Positions 1 through 7,953 of a stretch of 64,000 nucleotides of DNA are shown in pieces. A program made the position numbers and the translations under genes. The stretch is from the NCBI RefSeq assembly GCF_036569345.1, contig NZ_DATCQT010000104.1, positions 22,792-86,791 on the forward strand, in the 5' to 3' direction. The notes under the pieces were generated by a model. It worked only from the letters and a program-made list of their open reading frames with translations, was not told where the DNA came from and did not search any database. The DNA comes from Clostridium_AD sp036569345. GTDB lineage: Bacteria; Bacillota; Clostridia; Clostridiales; Clostridiaceae. The first letter of the stretch is position 1, and each line of letters begins with the position of its first letter.

Positions 1-1
1 T

Positions 2-148
2 TTTCTTACATTTATTGTAGTATCGGTTCCTGTCTTATTAATGTATGAAGTAAGTATCTGGATAATATATTTAAATGAAAGAAGAAAAAGGAGGAGCAAA
101 AATGTGTCTAGCAATTCCAGGAAAGGTTTTAAGTTTAGACGGAAATAA
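2..148 (+). CDS. tatC: TatC C-terminus (partial, cut by window start)
   Basis: An open frame enters from the window edge and encodes a hydrophobic segment with the string VPVLLMYEVSIWI followed by a basic tail (NERRKRRS), which fits the last transmembrane helix and cytoplasmic tail of the twin-arginine translocase subunit TatC. It ends at a TAA at 146-148, inside hypC, so the two genes overlap by 47 bases in different frames. TatC exports folded proteins with twin-arginine signals, including many [NiFe] hydrogenase small subunits, so the neighbourhood is sensible. Only about 48 residues are visible, so the call rests on the helix pattern and the context. Confidence 0.6.
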   Translation, partial: FLTFIVVSVPVLLMYEVSIWIIYLNERRKRRSKNVSSNSRKGFKFRRK

Positions 149-326
149 GGGCGTTGTAGAGGTTGGAAACATGAAAAGAGAGGTATTTATGCATCTAGTG
201 CCAGAGGCAAACGTTAATGAATATGTACTTGTACATGCGGGTTGTGCAATACAAATGATAGATGAAGATGAAGCAAAAATAACAATAGATATTTTTAAGG
301 AGCTTATTGAAAATGAAGTTTGTTGA
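102..326 (+). CDS. hypC: Hydrogenase assembly chaperone HypC
   Basis: This 74-residue protein begins MCLAIPGKV, the HypC/HupF signature. The Cys after the initiator Met binds the Fe(CN)2CO unit and passes it with HypD to the hydrogenase large subunit. The ATG at 102 is chosen over one at 75 because the family needs Met-Cys at the N-terminus and AAAGGAGGAG lies just upstream. The gene overlaps tatC upstream and hypD downstream, so it is translationally coupled in the hyp operon. Confidence 0.95.
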   Translation: MCLAIPGKVLSLDGNKGVVEVGNMKREVFMHLVPEANVNEYVLVHAGCAIQMIDEDEAKITIDIFKELIENEVC

Positions 327-1401
327 TGAATTTAGAAACAATGAATATTCAAAGAAACTCGTAGAAAAATTAAATAATATTACTAATGAAAAAATAAACA
401 TTATGGAGGTTTGTGGTACACATACTATGGCTATATTCAGATATGGTATTAGGGATGTACTTCCTCCAAATGTAAATTTGATATCAGGGCCAGGTTGCCC
501 TGTATGCGTTACACCTCAGAGCTATATAGATACAGCTCTAACGCTATCACAAAAAAAAGATGTGATTATTGCAACCTTTGGAGATATGATGAAAGTACCT
601 GGGAAAAAAGGTTCCCTAAGCAAGGCAAAGGCAGAAGGTGTTGATATAAGAATAGTGTACTCACCAATGGATTGCCTCGAGATGGCATTAGAAAATCCTT
701 CTAAAAAGATAGTATTCTTATCAGTAGGTTTTGAAACAACTGCACCTATGACCGCGATTACAGCTATAGAAGCTAAAAAAAATAATATAAAAAATTTATT
801 TTTCTTTACGGCTCACAAGATTGTCCCACCAGCTATGGAAGCTTTAGTACAAGATAAAGAATTGAACATAGACGGTTTTTTATTACCAGGGCATGTTTGT
901 GCAATTAATGGCACGAAACCCTATGAATTTTTAAGCATGGATTATAATATTCCTGGAGTAGTTACAGGATTTGAACCTATAGACATACTTCAAGGTTTAA
1001 ATACACTAGTAAGCTTAATAAGCAAAAAGGAATATAGGATTGAGAATGAATATAAAAGGATAGTTAAAAGTGAGGGTAATCCTATTGCCTTAGAATATTT
1101 AGAAAAAACTTTTAACATTGTGGATAGTAGTTGGAGAGGAATGGGTAGAATACCCAAAAGTGGTCTGGAATTTAATAGTGAATATGAAGATTTTGATGCA
1201 CTTAAGCATTTTAAAATAAATTATGAAGAATACGATGGTAGTCCTGGTTGCAAATGTGGAGAAATACTTAAGGGGAAAATTAAACCAACAGATTGTCCGC
1301 TTTTCAAAAAACTCTGCACGCCAGAAAATCCAGTTGGTTCATGCATGGTTTCATCAGAAGGTACCTGCGCAGCATATTATAGATACCACAAAGATAAATA
1401 A
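313..1401 (+). CDS. hypD: Hydrogenase maturation protein HypD
   Basis: HypD is the iron-sulfur scaffold on which the Fe(CN)2CO cofactor is built with HypC and HypE. The 362-residue protein shows the family motifs: MEVCGTHTMAIFRYG near residue 35, GPGCPVCVTP near residue 60, a central GFETTAP, and a C-terminal Cys-rich region (SPGCKCGE, then DCPLF and GSCMVSSEGTCAAYYRY) for the [4Fe-4S] cluster. The start is set at ATG 313, overlapping the end of hypC by 14 bases, with AAGGAG inside hypC as ribosome site. Length is normal for the family. Confidence 0.96.
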   Translation: MKFVDEFRNNEYSKKLVEKLNNITNEKINIMEVCGTHTMAIFRYGIRDVLPPNVNLISGPGCPVCVTPQSYIDTALTLSQKKDVIIATFGDMMKVPGKKGSLSKAKAEGVDIRIVYSPMDCLEMALENPSKKIVFLSVGFETTAPMTAITAIEAKKNNIKNLFFFTAHKIVPPAMEALVQDKELNIDGFLLPGHVCAINGTKPYEFLSMDYNIPGVVTGFEPIDILQGLNTLVSLISKKEYRIENEYKRIVKSEGNPIALEYLEKTFNIVDSSWRGMGRIPKSGLEFNSEYEDFDALKHFKINYEEYDGSPGCKCGEILKGKIKPTDCPLFKKLCTPENPVGSCMVSSEGTCAAYYRYHKDK

Positions 1402-1419
1402 ATATAAGGGGGATTACAA

Positions 1420-2427
1420 ATGAATGACACTATAACTCTAAGTCATGGAAGTGGCGGCGTACAAACTAATAGATTGATTAATGATGTGTTTTTTAAATAC
1501 TTTGGAAATGATATTCTAAATGAAATGAATGATGCAGCTCAAATAGATATAGATTTTAAAAAACTTGCTTTTACTACAGATTCCTTTGTAGTAAATCCAA
1601 TATTTTTTAATGGTGGTAATATTGGTAAATTAGCAGTTTGCGGTACAGTAAATGATTTAGCCGTAAGTGGAGCAAAACCACTTTACCTAACAAGTGCTTT
1701 TATTATTGAAGAAGGTTTCTCTATTAAAAAATTAGAAGAAATTGTGAAGACAATGGCTGATGAAGCTAATAAGTCAGGTGTAAAGATTGTAGCGGGAGAC
1801 ACAAAAGTTGTAGAAAAAGGTAGTGTGGATGGAATTTTTATTAATACTTCTGGTATTGGTAGAATTTATGAGAATGTCGATATTAATTGTTCCAATGCAA
1901 CCGCTGGAGACATGATCATAATAAATGGTACATTAGGTGACCACGGAATGACAATAATGTGTGAAAGAAATAAACTCGGTCTTGAAGGAAATTTAAAAAG
2001 CGATTGCGCTTGCCTTAATTCCTTAGTAGACACAATGCTTGAAGCCTACTCGGGAATCCATGTTATTCGAGACGCTACTAGAGGTGGAGTTGCAGCCGTT
2101 CTTAATGAAATTAGTGAATTTAGCAATGTGACGATTGCTCTTGAGGAAAATAATTTGCCACTTACGGAAGAGGTAAAAGGAGCATCTGAGATGCTAGGAC
2201 TCGATCCATTATATATTGCTAACGAAGGAAAACTTTGTGTTTTTGTACCAGAAGCTTATGCGCAAAAGGTACTTAATGTTATGAGAAAACATCCACTGGG
2301 TTCAAAGGCCGTAATTATTGGTAAAGTTACGCAAGAATTGGGACAAAAAGTTTATTTAAATACAGTAGTGGGTGGAAAAAGGTTAGTTGACATGCCATCT
2401 GGAATTCAGCTTCCACGAATATGCTAA
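1420..2427 (+). CDS. hypE: Hydrogenase maturation protein HypE
   Basis: HypE dehydrates the carbamoyl group placed on its C-terminal Cys to a thiocyanate, the donor of the cyanide ligands of the [NiFe] centre. The 335-residue protein has the AIRS/PurM-like fold signature (LSHGSGG at the N-terminus, VAGDTKVVE, RDATRGGVA) and ends PRIC, the conserved tail carrying the modified Cys. It lies 18 bases after hypD with a GGGGG ribosome site. HypF, which supplies the carbamoyl group, is not in this window and must be encoded elsewhere, perhaps upstream of tatC. Confidence 0.96.
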   Translation: MNDTITLSHGSGGVQTNRLINDVFFKYFGNDILNEMNDAAQIDIDFKKLAFTTDSFVVNPIFFNGGNIGKLAVCGTVNDLAVSGAKPLYLTSAFIIEEGFSIKKLEEIVKTMADEANKSGVKIVAGDTKVVEKGSVDGIFINTSGIGRIYENVDINCSNATAGDMIIINGTLGDHGMTIMCERNKLGLEGNLKSDCACLNSLVDTMLEAYSGIHVIRDATRGGVAAVLNEISEFSNVTIALEENNLPLTEEVKGASEMLGLDPLYIANEGKLCVFVPEAYAQKVLNVMRKHPLGSKAVIIGKVTQELGQKVYLNTVVGGKRLVDMPSGIQLPRIC

Positions 2428-2902
2428 ACCACTATTGATGATGTTCTCTTAAATAAAATAAGTATGAAATATAACAGCACAATTATGACTGCTTCAGGTG
2501 ATCTTGCAATGCAAACTCTTGACCAAAGTGTTAAAACTATATTAACTGGGAAAACAACTAACCCTATAGTAAATTTACCAAGTTGTCCTGTTCATCCTAC
2601 TGTTTTGATTCAATCTCTTTTGGATCTGATTTTAATTGGTAATCCAGCATTAGATAGTAATAACAGACCTACTAAATATTATGGGGCAACTGTACATAGT
2701 ACGTGTCCACGAAAAGGAACTGGAAATGCTAGCCAAATAGGAGCAGCAACTGGATGCTTCCTATCATTGGGATGTAATGGGTACCACCGATAATGTTTGT
2801 ACATCAATGAAATGGAATAATGGACAATCATGGTGTATGAATGTTAATTATCCTTGCATAGGATGCTCAAACCCTAACTTCCCAACCAATCCATTATTAT
2901 AA
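2428..2902 (+). pseudogene. [NiFe] hydrogenase small subunit relic (second hydrogenase)
   Basis: Directly after the hypE stop, one frame reads through small-subunit-like sequence: IDDVLLNKIS, MTASGDLAMQ, then LPSCPVHP (a proximal-cluster Cys region) and VHSTCPRKG (distal-cluster His and Cys). This frame stops at 2793. The adjacent frame from 2780 continues the homology with DNVCTSMKWNNG and NYPCIGCSNPNFP, the medial-cluster cysteines, to TAA at 2900-2902. The N-terminal third with the first proximal Cys motif is absent. A 5' deletion plus a frameshift make this a dead gene, different in sequence from the intact small subunit at 4293. Confidence 0.85.
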
Positions 2903-2945
2903 GTCTATTCCAACATTAATTTATTTAAGAAAGGAATGATAATAG

Positions 2946-3162
2946 ATGAGAACTTGGATTAGTGGAGATTATAGAAATGGTGTTTCTGTAATGGATAGAC
3001 ATGGATAGACATATTGCTAGATATACTGAAACAGCTAAGATAGCTGCTAATATGCAGACATGGCTTAATCAAATAATGAAGAGATGGCAATTTAAAATTG
3101 TTGTCTTTTTTTGTTATGATGAAAAAATTTTTAACCATGGGAGTGAGTGTAGAAAACAATAG
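2946..3162 (+). pseudogene. [NiFe] hydrogenase large subunit relic
   Basis: A short frame from 2946 encodes SGDYRNGVSVMDRH, which matches the conserved middle of group 1 large subunits. It is then broken by an exact tandem duplication of the 10-mer atggatagac (2991-3000 and 3001-3010), giving a TAG at 3006. The shifted frame continues HIARYTETAKIAANMQTWL, again typical of the family, up to about residue WLNQIMKRW, after which similarity is lost. Neither the N-terminal RxCGxC nor the C-terminal DPCxxC motif is present, so this is a small internal fragment of the partner of the small-subunit relic. Confidence 0.8.
2991..3010 (+). repeat. 10-bp exact tandem duplication causing a frameshift
   Basis: The decamer atggatagac occurs twice back to back. 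Removing one copy restores a continuous large-subunit reading frame (VMDRHIARYTE), so this duplication is an inactivating mutation visible in the sequence. Confidence 0.9.
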
Positions 3163-3249
3163 AATTAAGATGCACGTAAAAACATTTTAATGAATTATTT
3201 AACATATATACTAATAAAGAAACAATTACAAATTAATTAGGAGATAAAT

Positions 3250-3591
3250 ATGCATGAAGTGTCTATAATTCAAAATGTAATCCAAATAGTATCAGAAAAA
3301 GCAATTGAAAATAAATTAACTAAAGTTAACAAGGTTTCGTTAAAAATAGGTGAGTTATCTGGTCTTGTGGCAGAATGTTTAAACTTTGCATTTGAAATCT
3401 GCGTTATGGACACAATGCTTGAAGGTTCAACTTTAGAAATAGAGAAAGTAAGAGCGGTAGCAGAATGTTTTGAATGCAAAGAACAATTTCCAATAGACCA
3501 TTTTAATAAACTTTGTCCATGGTGTAATAAATTTTGTTCTAGTATTATTAGTGGGTATGAGCTTTATGTAAATACAATAGAAGGAGATTAA
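3250..3591 (+). CDS. hypA: Hydrogenase/nickel metallochaperone HypA
   Basis: HypA delivers nickel to the hydrogenase large subunit together with HypB. The 113-residue protein starts MHEVSI, where the N-terminal amine and His2 form the nickel site. It carries two CxxC pairs for structural zinc: CFECKEQF near residue 74 and CPWCNKFC near residue 90. It lies 3 bases before hypB, so the two nickel chaperones are co-translated. The start has AGGAG at 3239-3243. Length is typical. Confidence 0.95.
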   Translation: MHEVSIIQNVIQIVSEKAIENKLTKVNKVSLKIGELSGLVAECLNFAFEICVMDTMLEGSTLEIEKVRAVAECFECKEQFPIDHFNKLCPWCNKFCSSIISGYELYVNTIEGD

Positions 3592-3594
3592 AAT

Positions 3595-4263
3595 ATGAGT
3601 GAAATAAAGATTGTTATGAACATACTTCAAAGGAATGATGAGATTACCTCCATAAATAAAAAATTGCTAGATGAAAAGGGGATTTATGTAATAAACTTAA
3701 TGAGCTCACCTGGCTCAGGTAAGACTTCGCTACTTGAGCGAATAATAGCTAAGCTTAAAAATGATATAAATATTGCTGTAATTGAAGGAGATATTTATAC
3801 AACGAAAGATGCGATGCGAATAGAGGCACAAGGCGTTCCAGTGGTTCAGATCAACACAGGAGGAGCATGTCACCTTGATGCAGAAATGATAAAAAATGCA
3901 TTAAATACATTAACCCTTGATAAGATTGATTTACTAGTAATAGAAAATGTAGGTAATTTGGTTTGCCCCGCAGAATTTGAAATTGGTGAAGATATAAAAA
4001 TTTGTGTTTTGAGCACTACAGAAGGAAATGACAAACCTTTAAAATATCCACTGATGTTTGAAAAAAGTGGTGTTATTGTTCTAAACAAACTAGATTTAAT
4101 AGAATTTACTGATTTTAATAAAGAAGAGTTTTATAGAGATATAAAATCTTTAAATGCTAATGTGGATATATTCGAAACATCTTGTGTTAAAAATCAGGGT
4201 ATAGATGAAATATGTTCATGGCTGATTAAAAAAATACAAGATAAAAAAATAAAATTTAAATAA
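3595..4263 (+). CDS. hypB: Nickel-insertion GTPase HypB (canonical copy)
   Basis: HypB is a SIMIBI GTPase that powers nickel transfer from HypA. The 222-residue protein has a P-loop (SSPGSGKTS near residue 37), the metal/dimer site GACHLD with Cys-His, a second metal Cys in VGNLVCPAEF, and NKLDL for guanine recognition. It lacks both the N-terminal CxxCGC nickel motif and a His-rich tract, so it is the minimal G-domain type. It sits in hypA-hypB order upstream of the structural genes. A second HypB is encoded at 6650. Confidence 0.95.
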   Translation: MSEIKIVMNILQRNDEITSINKKLLDEKGIYVINLMSSPGSGKTSLLERIIAKLKNDINIAVIEGDIYTTKDAMRIEAQGVPVVQINTGGACHLDAEMIKNALNTLTLDKIDLLVIENVGNLVCPAEFEIGEDIKICVLSTTEGNDKPLKYPLMFEKSGVIVLNKLDLIEFTDFNKEEFYRDIKSLNANVDIFETSCVKNQGIDEICSWLIKKIQDKKIKFK

Positions 4264-4292
4264 ATGAACTTTTCAATTTAGGAGGGAGTATT

Positions 4293-5126
4293 TTGCATGA
4301 AAGAAAACTTATAAAAAATGCCATAGATGAAATCCATAGAGGCACGTCGAAAAAAATTAATTTTGTATGGATGGAGGCTAACGGATGCATGGGAAATATT
4401 ATTTCTTTTCTTAATGCAGATCAGCCAGATGTTCTTTATTTTGAGCAAGAAATGGTTGATTTAAAATTTAGCCCTAGCCTAATGCAAGAAGAAGGTGAAG
4501 TCGCCTATGAAAAATTCTTAGAAGTTTTAAATACAGATTTTATATTAGGAGTTGAAGGTGCCATTACTAATATGGATGAGGGCTTCTATAATATATTTGC
4601 AACCTATAAAGGCATTCGAATACCAACAGCGGAAGCTATTAATTTAGCGGCGCAGAAAGCAAAAGCAATAATAGCTATTGGAACTTGTGCTTCATTTGGA
4701 GGAATATCTGGAGCGAAACCTAATCCAACAGGATGCATAAGTTTAGGAAAATTTCTTGGACGTGATGTAATAAATATTCCGGGCTGCCCTGCAAACCCTT
4801 TGTGGGTTATGGGAACTATAGCTAGCATTATTCTTAATAAAAAGGTTGAAATAGATGAAAAGGGACGACCAATAATGTTTTTTAAAGAAAGCAACCATAC
4901 TAATTGCCCAAGACGCTCATATTTTGATAATAAAGTATTTGCAGACAAGTTAGGAGAAAAGGAGTGCATGATAAAGGTTGGATGTAGGGGACCTATTACG
5001 AAAGCTTATTGTCCGCTTGGATTGTGGAATTCGAGAATTAATTGGCCAGTAGAGGCTAATACTCCTTGCATAGGTTGCGCTAGTGAATTTTTCCCGGATG
5101 GTACGGAGCCTTTTGTTAAGTACTGA
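4293..5126 (+). CDS. [NiFe] hydrogenase small subunit, no Tat signal, proximal Cys replaced by Asn
   Basis: This 277-residue protein is the electron-transfer subunit of a group 1-like [NiFe] hydrogenase. Visible cluster ligands are C132 (GTCASFGG) and C165 (PGCPANP) for the proximal cluster, H202/C205 (NHTNCPRR) plus two later Cys for the distal cluster, and three Cys including PCIGC for the medial cluster. The first proximal motif is GCMGN (C32, N35), where the family normally has CxxC, so one proximal ligand is Asn. There is no twin-arginine signal or membrane helix, so it should act in the cytoplasm. The TTG start at 4293 has GGAGG seven bases upstream. Confidence 0.92.
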   Translation: MHERKLIKNAIDEIHRGTSKKINFVWMEANGCMGNIISFLNADQPDVLYFEQEMVDLKFSPSLMQEEGEVAYEKFLEVLNTDFILGVEGAITNMDEGFYNIFATYKGIRIPTAEAINLAAQKAKAIIAIGTCASFGGISGAKPNPTGCISLGKFLGRDVINIPGCPANPLWVMGTIASIILNKKVEIDEKGRPIMFFKESNHTNCPRRSYFDNKVFADKLGEKECMIKVGCRGPITKAYCPLGLWNSRINWPVEANTPCIGCASEFFPDGTEPFVKY

Positions 5127-5194
5127 AGAATTCTTAAAAATTTGAGTTGATAACAATTAATAGTTAAAATTTATTCCAAGGTGAGGTGACTAAG

Positions 5195-6595
5195 GTGACT
5201 ACCAAAATAACTATAGATCCTATAACTAGAATTATGGGACCTTTAAGCATAGAAGTAGAAATTAAAAAAAATAAAATAGTGGATGCTAAAAGTGGTGGGA
5301 TTCAGTTTAGAGGTTTTGAAAAGATGTTAATAGGACGTCCCCCATTAGATGCTGTATATTTTACGCAAAGAATATGTGGAATATGTTCTACATCACATGG
5401 CTTAGTAGCAAGTTTGGCACTAGAAGATGCATTAAAGGTAACGCCAAATGAGAACGGAGTAAAAAGCAGAAATTTTGCACATGGAGCTGAGTATCTTCAA
5501 AATATAATGAGGCAAATTTGTATTTTTGTATTTCCCGATTATGTAAATATAACAGTGGTTCCAGGAAGTTCAGACTATGATTTCAGACTTTCTGAGAAAT
5601 ACACAGAAAAAATAAATAAAGATTATGTGAAGGCGATAGAATGTAGTCGCCTTGCTCATGAAATTGTAGCCCTTATAGGTGGGAAAGTACCACACAATCA
5701 TGGTGTATTTGTGGGTGGAACTACTGCAAACATGGATGCTTCTAAAATTATACGACTGAAATCCATACTTTATTCTATTAGTGAGTTTATGAAAAAAAAT
5801 ATGGTTGAAGATATAAATATCATAGCTCATTATTACCCGGAGTATTTTAAAATTGGTGGTGGAACAAAAAATCTTTTGACCTATGGACTATTTCATGATT
5901 TGAGTAATAAAGAAATGCAGTACGTTTTGCCCTCAAGTTATATTGACGGTGAGGTAGCTAATTTAGATATAAAAGCAATAACAGAGAGTTCAGCATTTTC
6001 TTGGTATAAAGGTTCTAAATCTAGTGAGGTTCCATCAAATTATCCAACTGAAACAGATATTAAAAAGCCGGGAGCCTACACATTTATCAAAGCACCTAGG
6101 TATAAAGACAAAGTTGTACAGGTTGGTCCACTTGCTCGTATGATTTTATCAGGTTCTTATAGAAATAGTATATCCACCATGGATAGGCTTAAAGCTCGGG
6201 TATTAGAAGGAAAAAAGCTTTGTGAAAAAATGCTTATAATACTTGATAACATAGAGCCTATACCAGCAGTACAGGAAAAATATACTATTCCAGATAGCGC
6301 ACAGGGAATAGGACTTTGTGATGCTGTACGTGGAGCCCTTGGTCATTGGACTACTATAGAAAAAGGAGTTATAAAAAATTGCGACATAGTTACTCCTAGT
6401 GCTTGGAATCTTTCACCGATAGACGAGATGGGGCAGCGCGGAGCTCTTGAGAGCGCTCTCATTGGAACTGACATTCAAAATATTAAAAATCCTGTGGAGA
6501 TAGGTCGCATTGTACGCTCATTTGATCCTTGTATATCTTGTGCTACCCATGTTAATACAGAATACGGTGAGCCCTATTATATAAATATTACTTAA
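5195..6595 (+). CDS. [NiFe] hydrogenase large subunit, proton-gate Glu replaced by Met
   Basis: This is the catalytic subunit carrying the Ni-Fe(CN)2CO centre. The L1 motif RICGICSTSH and the C-terminal L2 motif DPCISCATH supply the four metal Cys. A 14-residue tail after the final His should be removed by a maturation protease. The family motif RIEGHL near the N-terminus reads RIMGPL here: the Met lies exactly 47 residues before the first L1 Cys, the place of the Glu proposed to gate protons in Desulfovibrio enzymes. The GTG at 5195 is preferred to the GTG at 5186 because GAGGTGA precedes it at good spacing. It is the partner of the small subunit 68 bases upstream. Confidence 0.93.
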   Translation: MTTKITIDPITRIMGPLSIEVEIKKNKIVDAKSGGIQFRGFEKMLIGRPPLDAVYFTQRICGICSTSHGLVASLALEDALKVTPNENGVKSRNFAHGAEYLQNIMRQICIFVFPDYVNITVVPGSSDYDFRLSEKYTEKINKDYVKAIECSRLAHEIVALIGGKVPHNHGVFVGGTTANMDASKIIRLKSILYSISEFMKKNMVEDINIIAHYYPEYFKIGGGTKNLLTYGLFHDLSNKEMQYVLPSSYIDGEVANLDIKAITESSAFSWYKGSKSSEVPSNYPTETDIKKPGAYTFIKAPRYKDKVVQVGPLARMILSGSYRNSISTMDRLKARVLEGKKLCEKMLIILDNIEPIPAVQEKYTIPDSAQGIGLCDAVRGALGHWTTIEKGVIKNCDIVTPSAWNLSPIDEMGQRGALESALIGTDIQNIKNPVEIGRIVRSFDPCISCATHVNTEYGEPYYINIT

Positions 6596-6649
6596 GATAT
6601 TTGAAATAAAATATAAGATATATTTTTATATAATAGAAGGAGAATAGAG

Positions 6650-7312
6650 ATGAGTGAAATAAAGATTAATATGTTAAATACTAATGAGGAGATTCATGCA
6701 GAAAATAAGGAACTTTTCGATGAAGAGGGTATATTTGTTATAAATTTAATGAGTGCTCCAGGATCTGGTAAAACCTCAATACTTGAGAAGTTAATTCCAA
6801 AGCTTAAACAAAAATTGAATATGGCAGTAATTGAAGGAGATATATATACGACTAAGGATGCAGAACGAATTGAAGTTATGGGAGTTCCAGTAGTGCAAAT
6901 TAATACTGCAGGGCCTTGCTATTTAGATGGAGGAATGGTAAGGGAGGCATCTTTGAATTTTGATTTAAGAGAGGTAAATCTAATTGTTATAGAGAATGTG
7001 GGATGCAATACTTCACCTGCTGAATTTGAAATAGGTGAGGATATAAAGATTTGCGTTCTTAGCGTGGCGGAAGGAAATGACAAACCTTTAAAATATCCAC
7101 TTATGTTTGAAAAAAGCTCAGCAATAATTTTAAATAAAATTGATTTAATTAGATTTACGGATTTTAAGGAAGAAAAGTTTTATAAAGATATTAAACTAAT
7201 AAATTCTAAGGCAAAGATTTTTCAAACCTCATGTACAAAAAACCAAGGAGTAGATGAACTGAGTGAATGGGTTTTGCATGAGGTAAATAAAAAAATAAGT
7301 ATCCACAAATAA
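6650..7312 (+). CDS. hypB: Second HypB paralogue with altered metal site
   Basis: This 220-residue protein is closely related to the HypB at 3595, sharing long stretches such as GDIYTTKDA, PAEFEIGEDIKICVLS and GNDKPLKYPLMFEKS. The GTPase motifs are intact (SAPGSGKTS, NKIDL). The metal-site residues are not: CHLD is CYLD, and the Cys of VGNLVCP is Ser (VGCNTSP), with a Cys shifted three residues earlier. It sits 54 bases after the large-subunit gene with an AGAAGGAG ribosome site. It probably arose by duplication and may be specialised for, or in decay relative to, this hydrogenase; either is inference. Confidence 0.9.
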   Translation: MSEIKINMLNTNEEIHAENKELFDEEGIFVINLMSAPGSGKTSILEKLIPKLKQKLNMAVIEGDIYTTKDAERIEVMGVPVVQINTAGPCYLDGGMVREASLNFDLREVNLIVIENVGCNTSPAEFEIGEDIKICVLSVAEGNDKPLKYPLMFEKSSAIILNKIDLIRFTDFKEEKFYKDIKLINSKAKIFQTSCTKNQGVDELSEWVLHEVNKKISIHK

Positions 7313-7313
7313 G

Positions 7314-7342
7314 AAATCCTGTTTATAGCAGGATTTTTTTTA
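7314..7342 (+). terminator. Rho-independent terminator after second hypB
   Basis: An 8-bp perfect stem AAATCCTG / CAGGATTT with a 7-base loop is followed directly by a T run. It begins two bases after the hypB2 stop and separates the hydrogenase operon from the protease gene, so the protease may depend on read-through or its own promoter. Confidence 0.85.
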
Positions 7343-7360
7343 GAAAGGGGTTGAACTAAT

Positions 7361-7798
7361 ATAGGTAAAAAAGTTATTGCTATAGGAAACAGGTTAATGA
7401 TGGATGATGCAGTAGCAGTGATAATTCTAGAAAAAATAAAAAATAAACTAGAGGATAAAGATATAGAGACGATTATTGGGGAAACAGATGTGGAATTTTG
7501 TTTTTCAAAATTAAACAAGCAAGATGTATTTTATATTATTGATTCAACATATTATGGGAATTTACCGGGAACAGTAATTTTTAAAACTTTAGATGACATA
7601 AAAAAGGTTAAAGGGCAAAGTAGATCTATTCACTCTTTAGGATTAATTGAATTAGTGAATATGTATAAAATGAATATTAAGGGTTATTTTATAGGGATAG
7701 AAATTGCCAATATAGATATAAATATTGGGTTAAGTCATATTTTGGAGGGGCAAGTAGAAGACATAGCTAACAAGATATTGAGTTTTATTATTAATTAG
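7361..7798 (+). CDS. Hydrogenase maturation protease (HycI/HybD family), apparent ATA start
   Basis: This endopeptidase family cleaves the C-terminal tail of the large subunit after nickel insertion. The family opening GKKVIAIGNRLMMDD is readable only upstream of the first ATG (7397). The three nickel-sensing residues seem present: the second Asp of MMDD, Asp in YIIDSTYYGN, and His in RSIHSLG. The frame is open back to a TGA at 7352-7354 and holds no ATG, GTG or TTG before 7397. The best-placed codon is ATA at 7361, eleven bases after AAAGGGG. Either ATA is used, or an ATG has mutated and the gene is weakened. Confidence 0.85.
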   Translation: MGKKVIAIGNRLMMDDAVAVIILEKIKNKLEDKDIETIIGETDVEFCFSKLNKQDVFYIIDSTYYGNLPGTVIFKTLDDIKKVKGQSRSIHSLGLIELVNMYKMNIKGYFIGIEIANIDINIGLSHILEGQVEDIANKILSFIIN

Positions 7799-7953
7799 AG
7801 AAAGAAAGTAAACGAGTATTGATTTTGACTGCTAGTTAAAAGAATGGTATACCTAAGAAGATTGATTATTATAATTATAAGGTACATAACTAATTAATAG
7901 TAAATTATGGTTATCAGTCATTACCTTAACATATAATTGAGGAGTGATAAATT

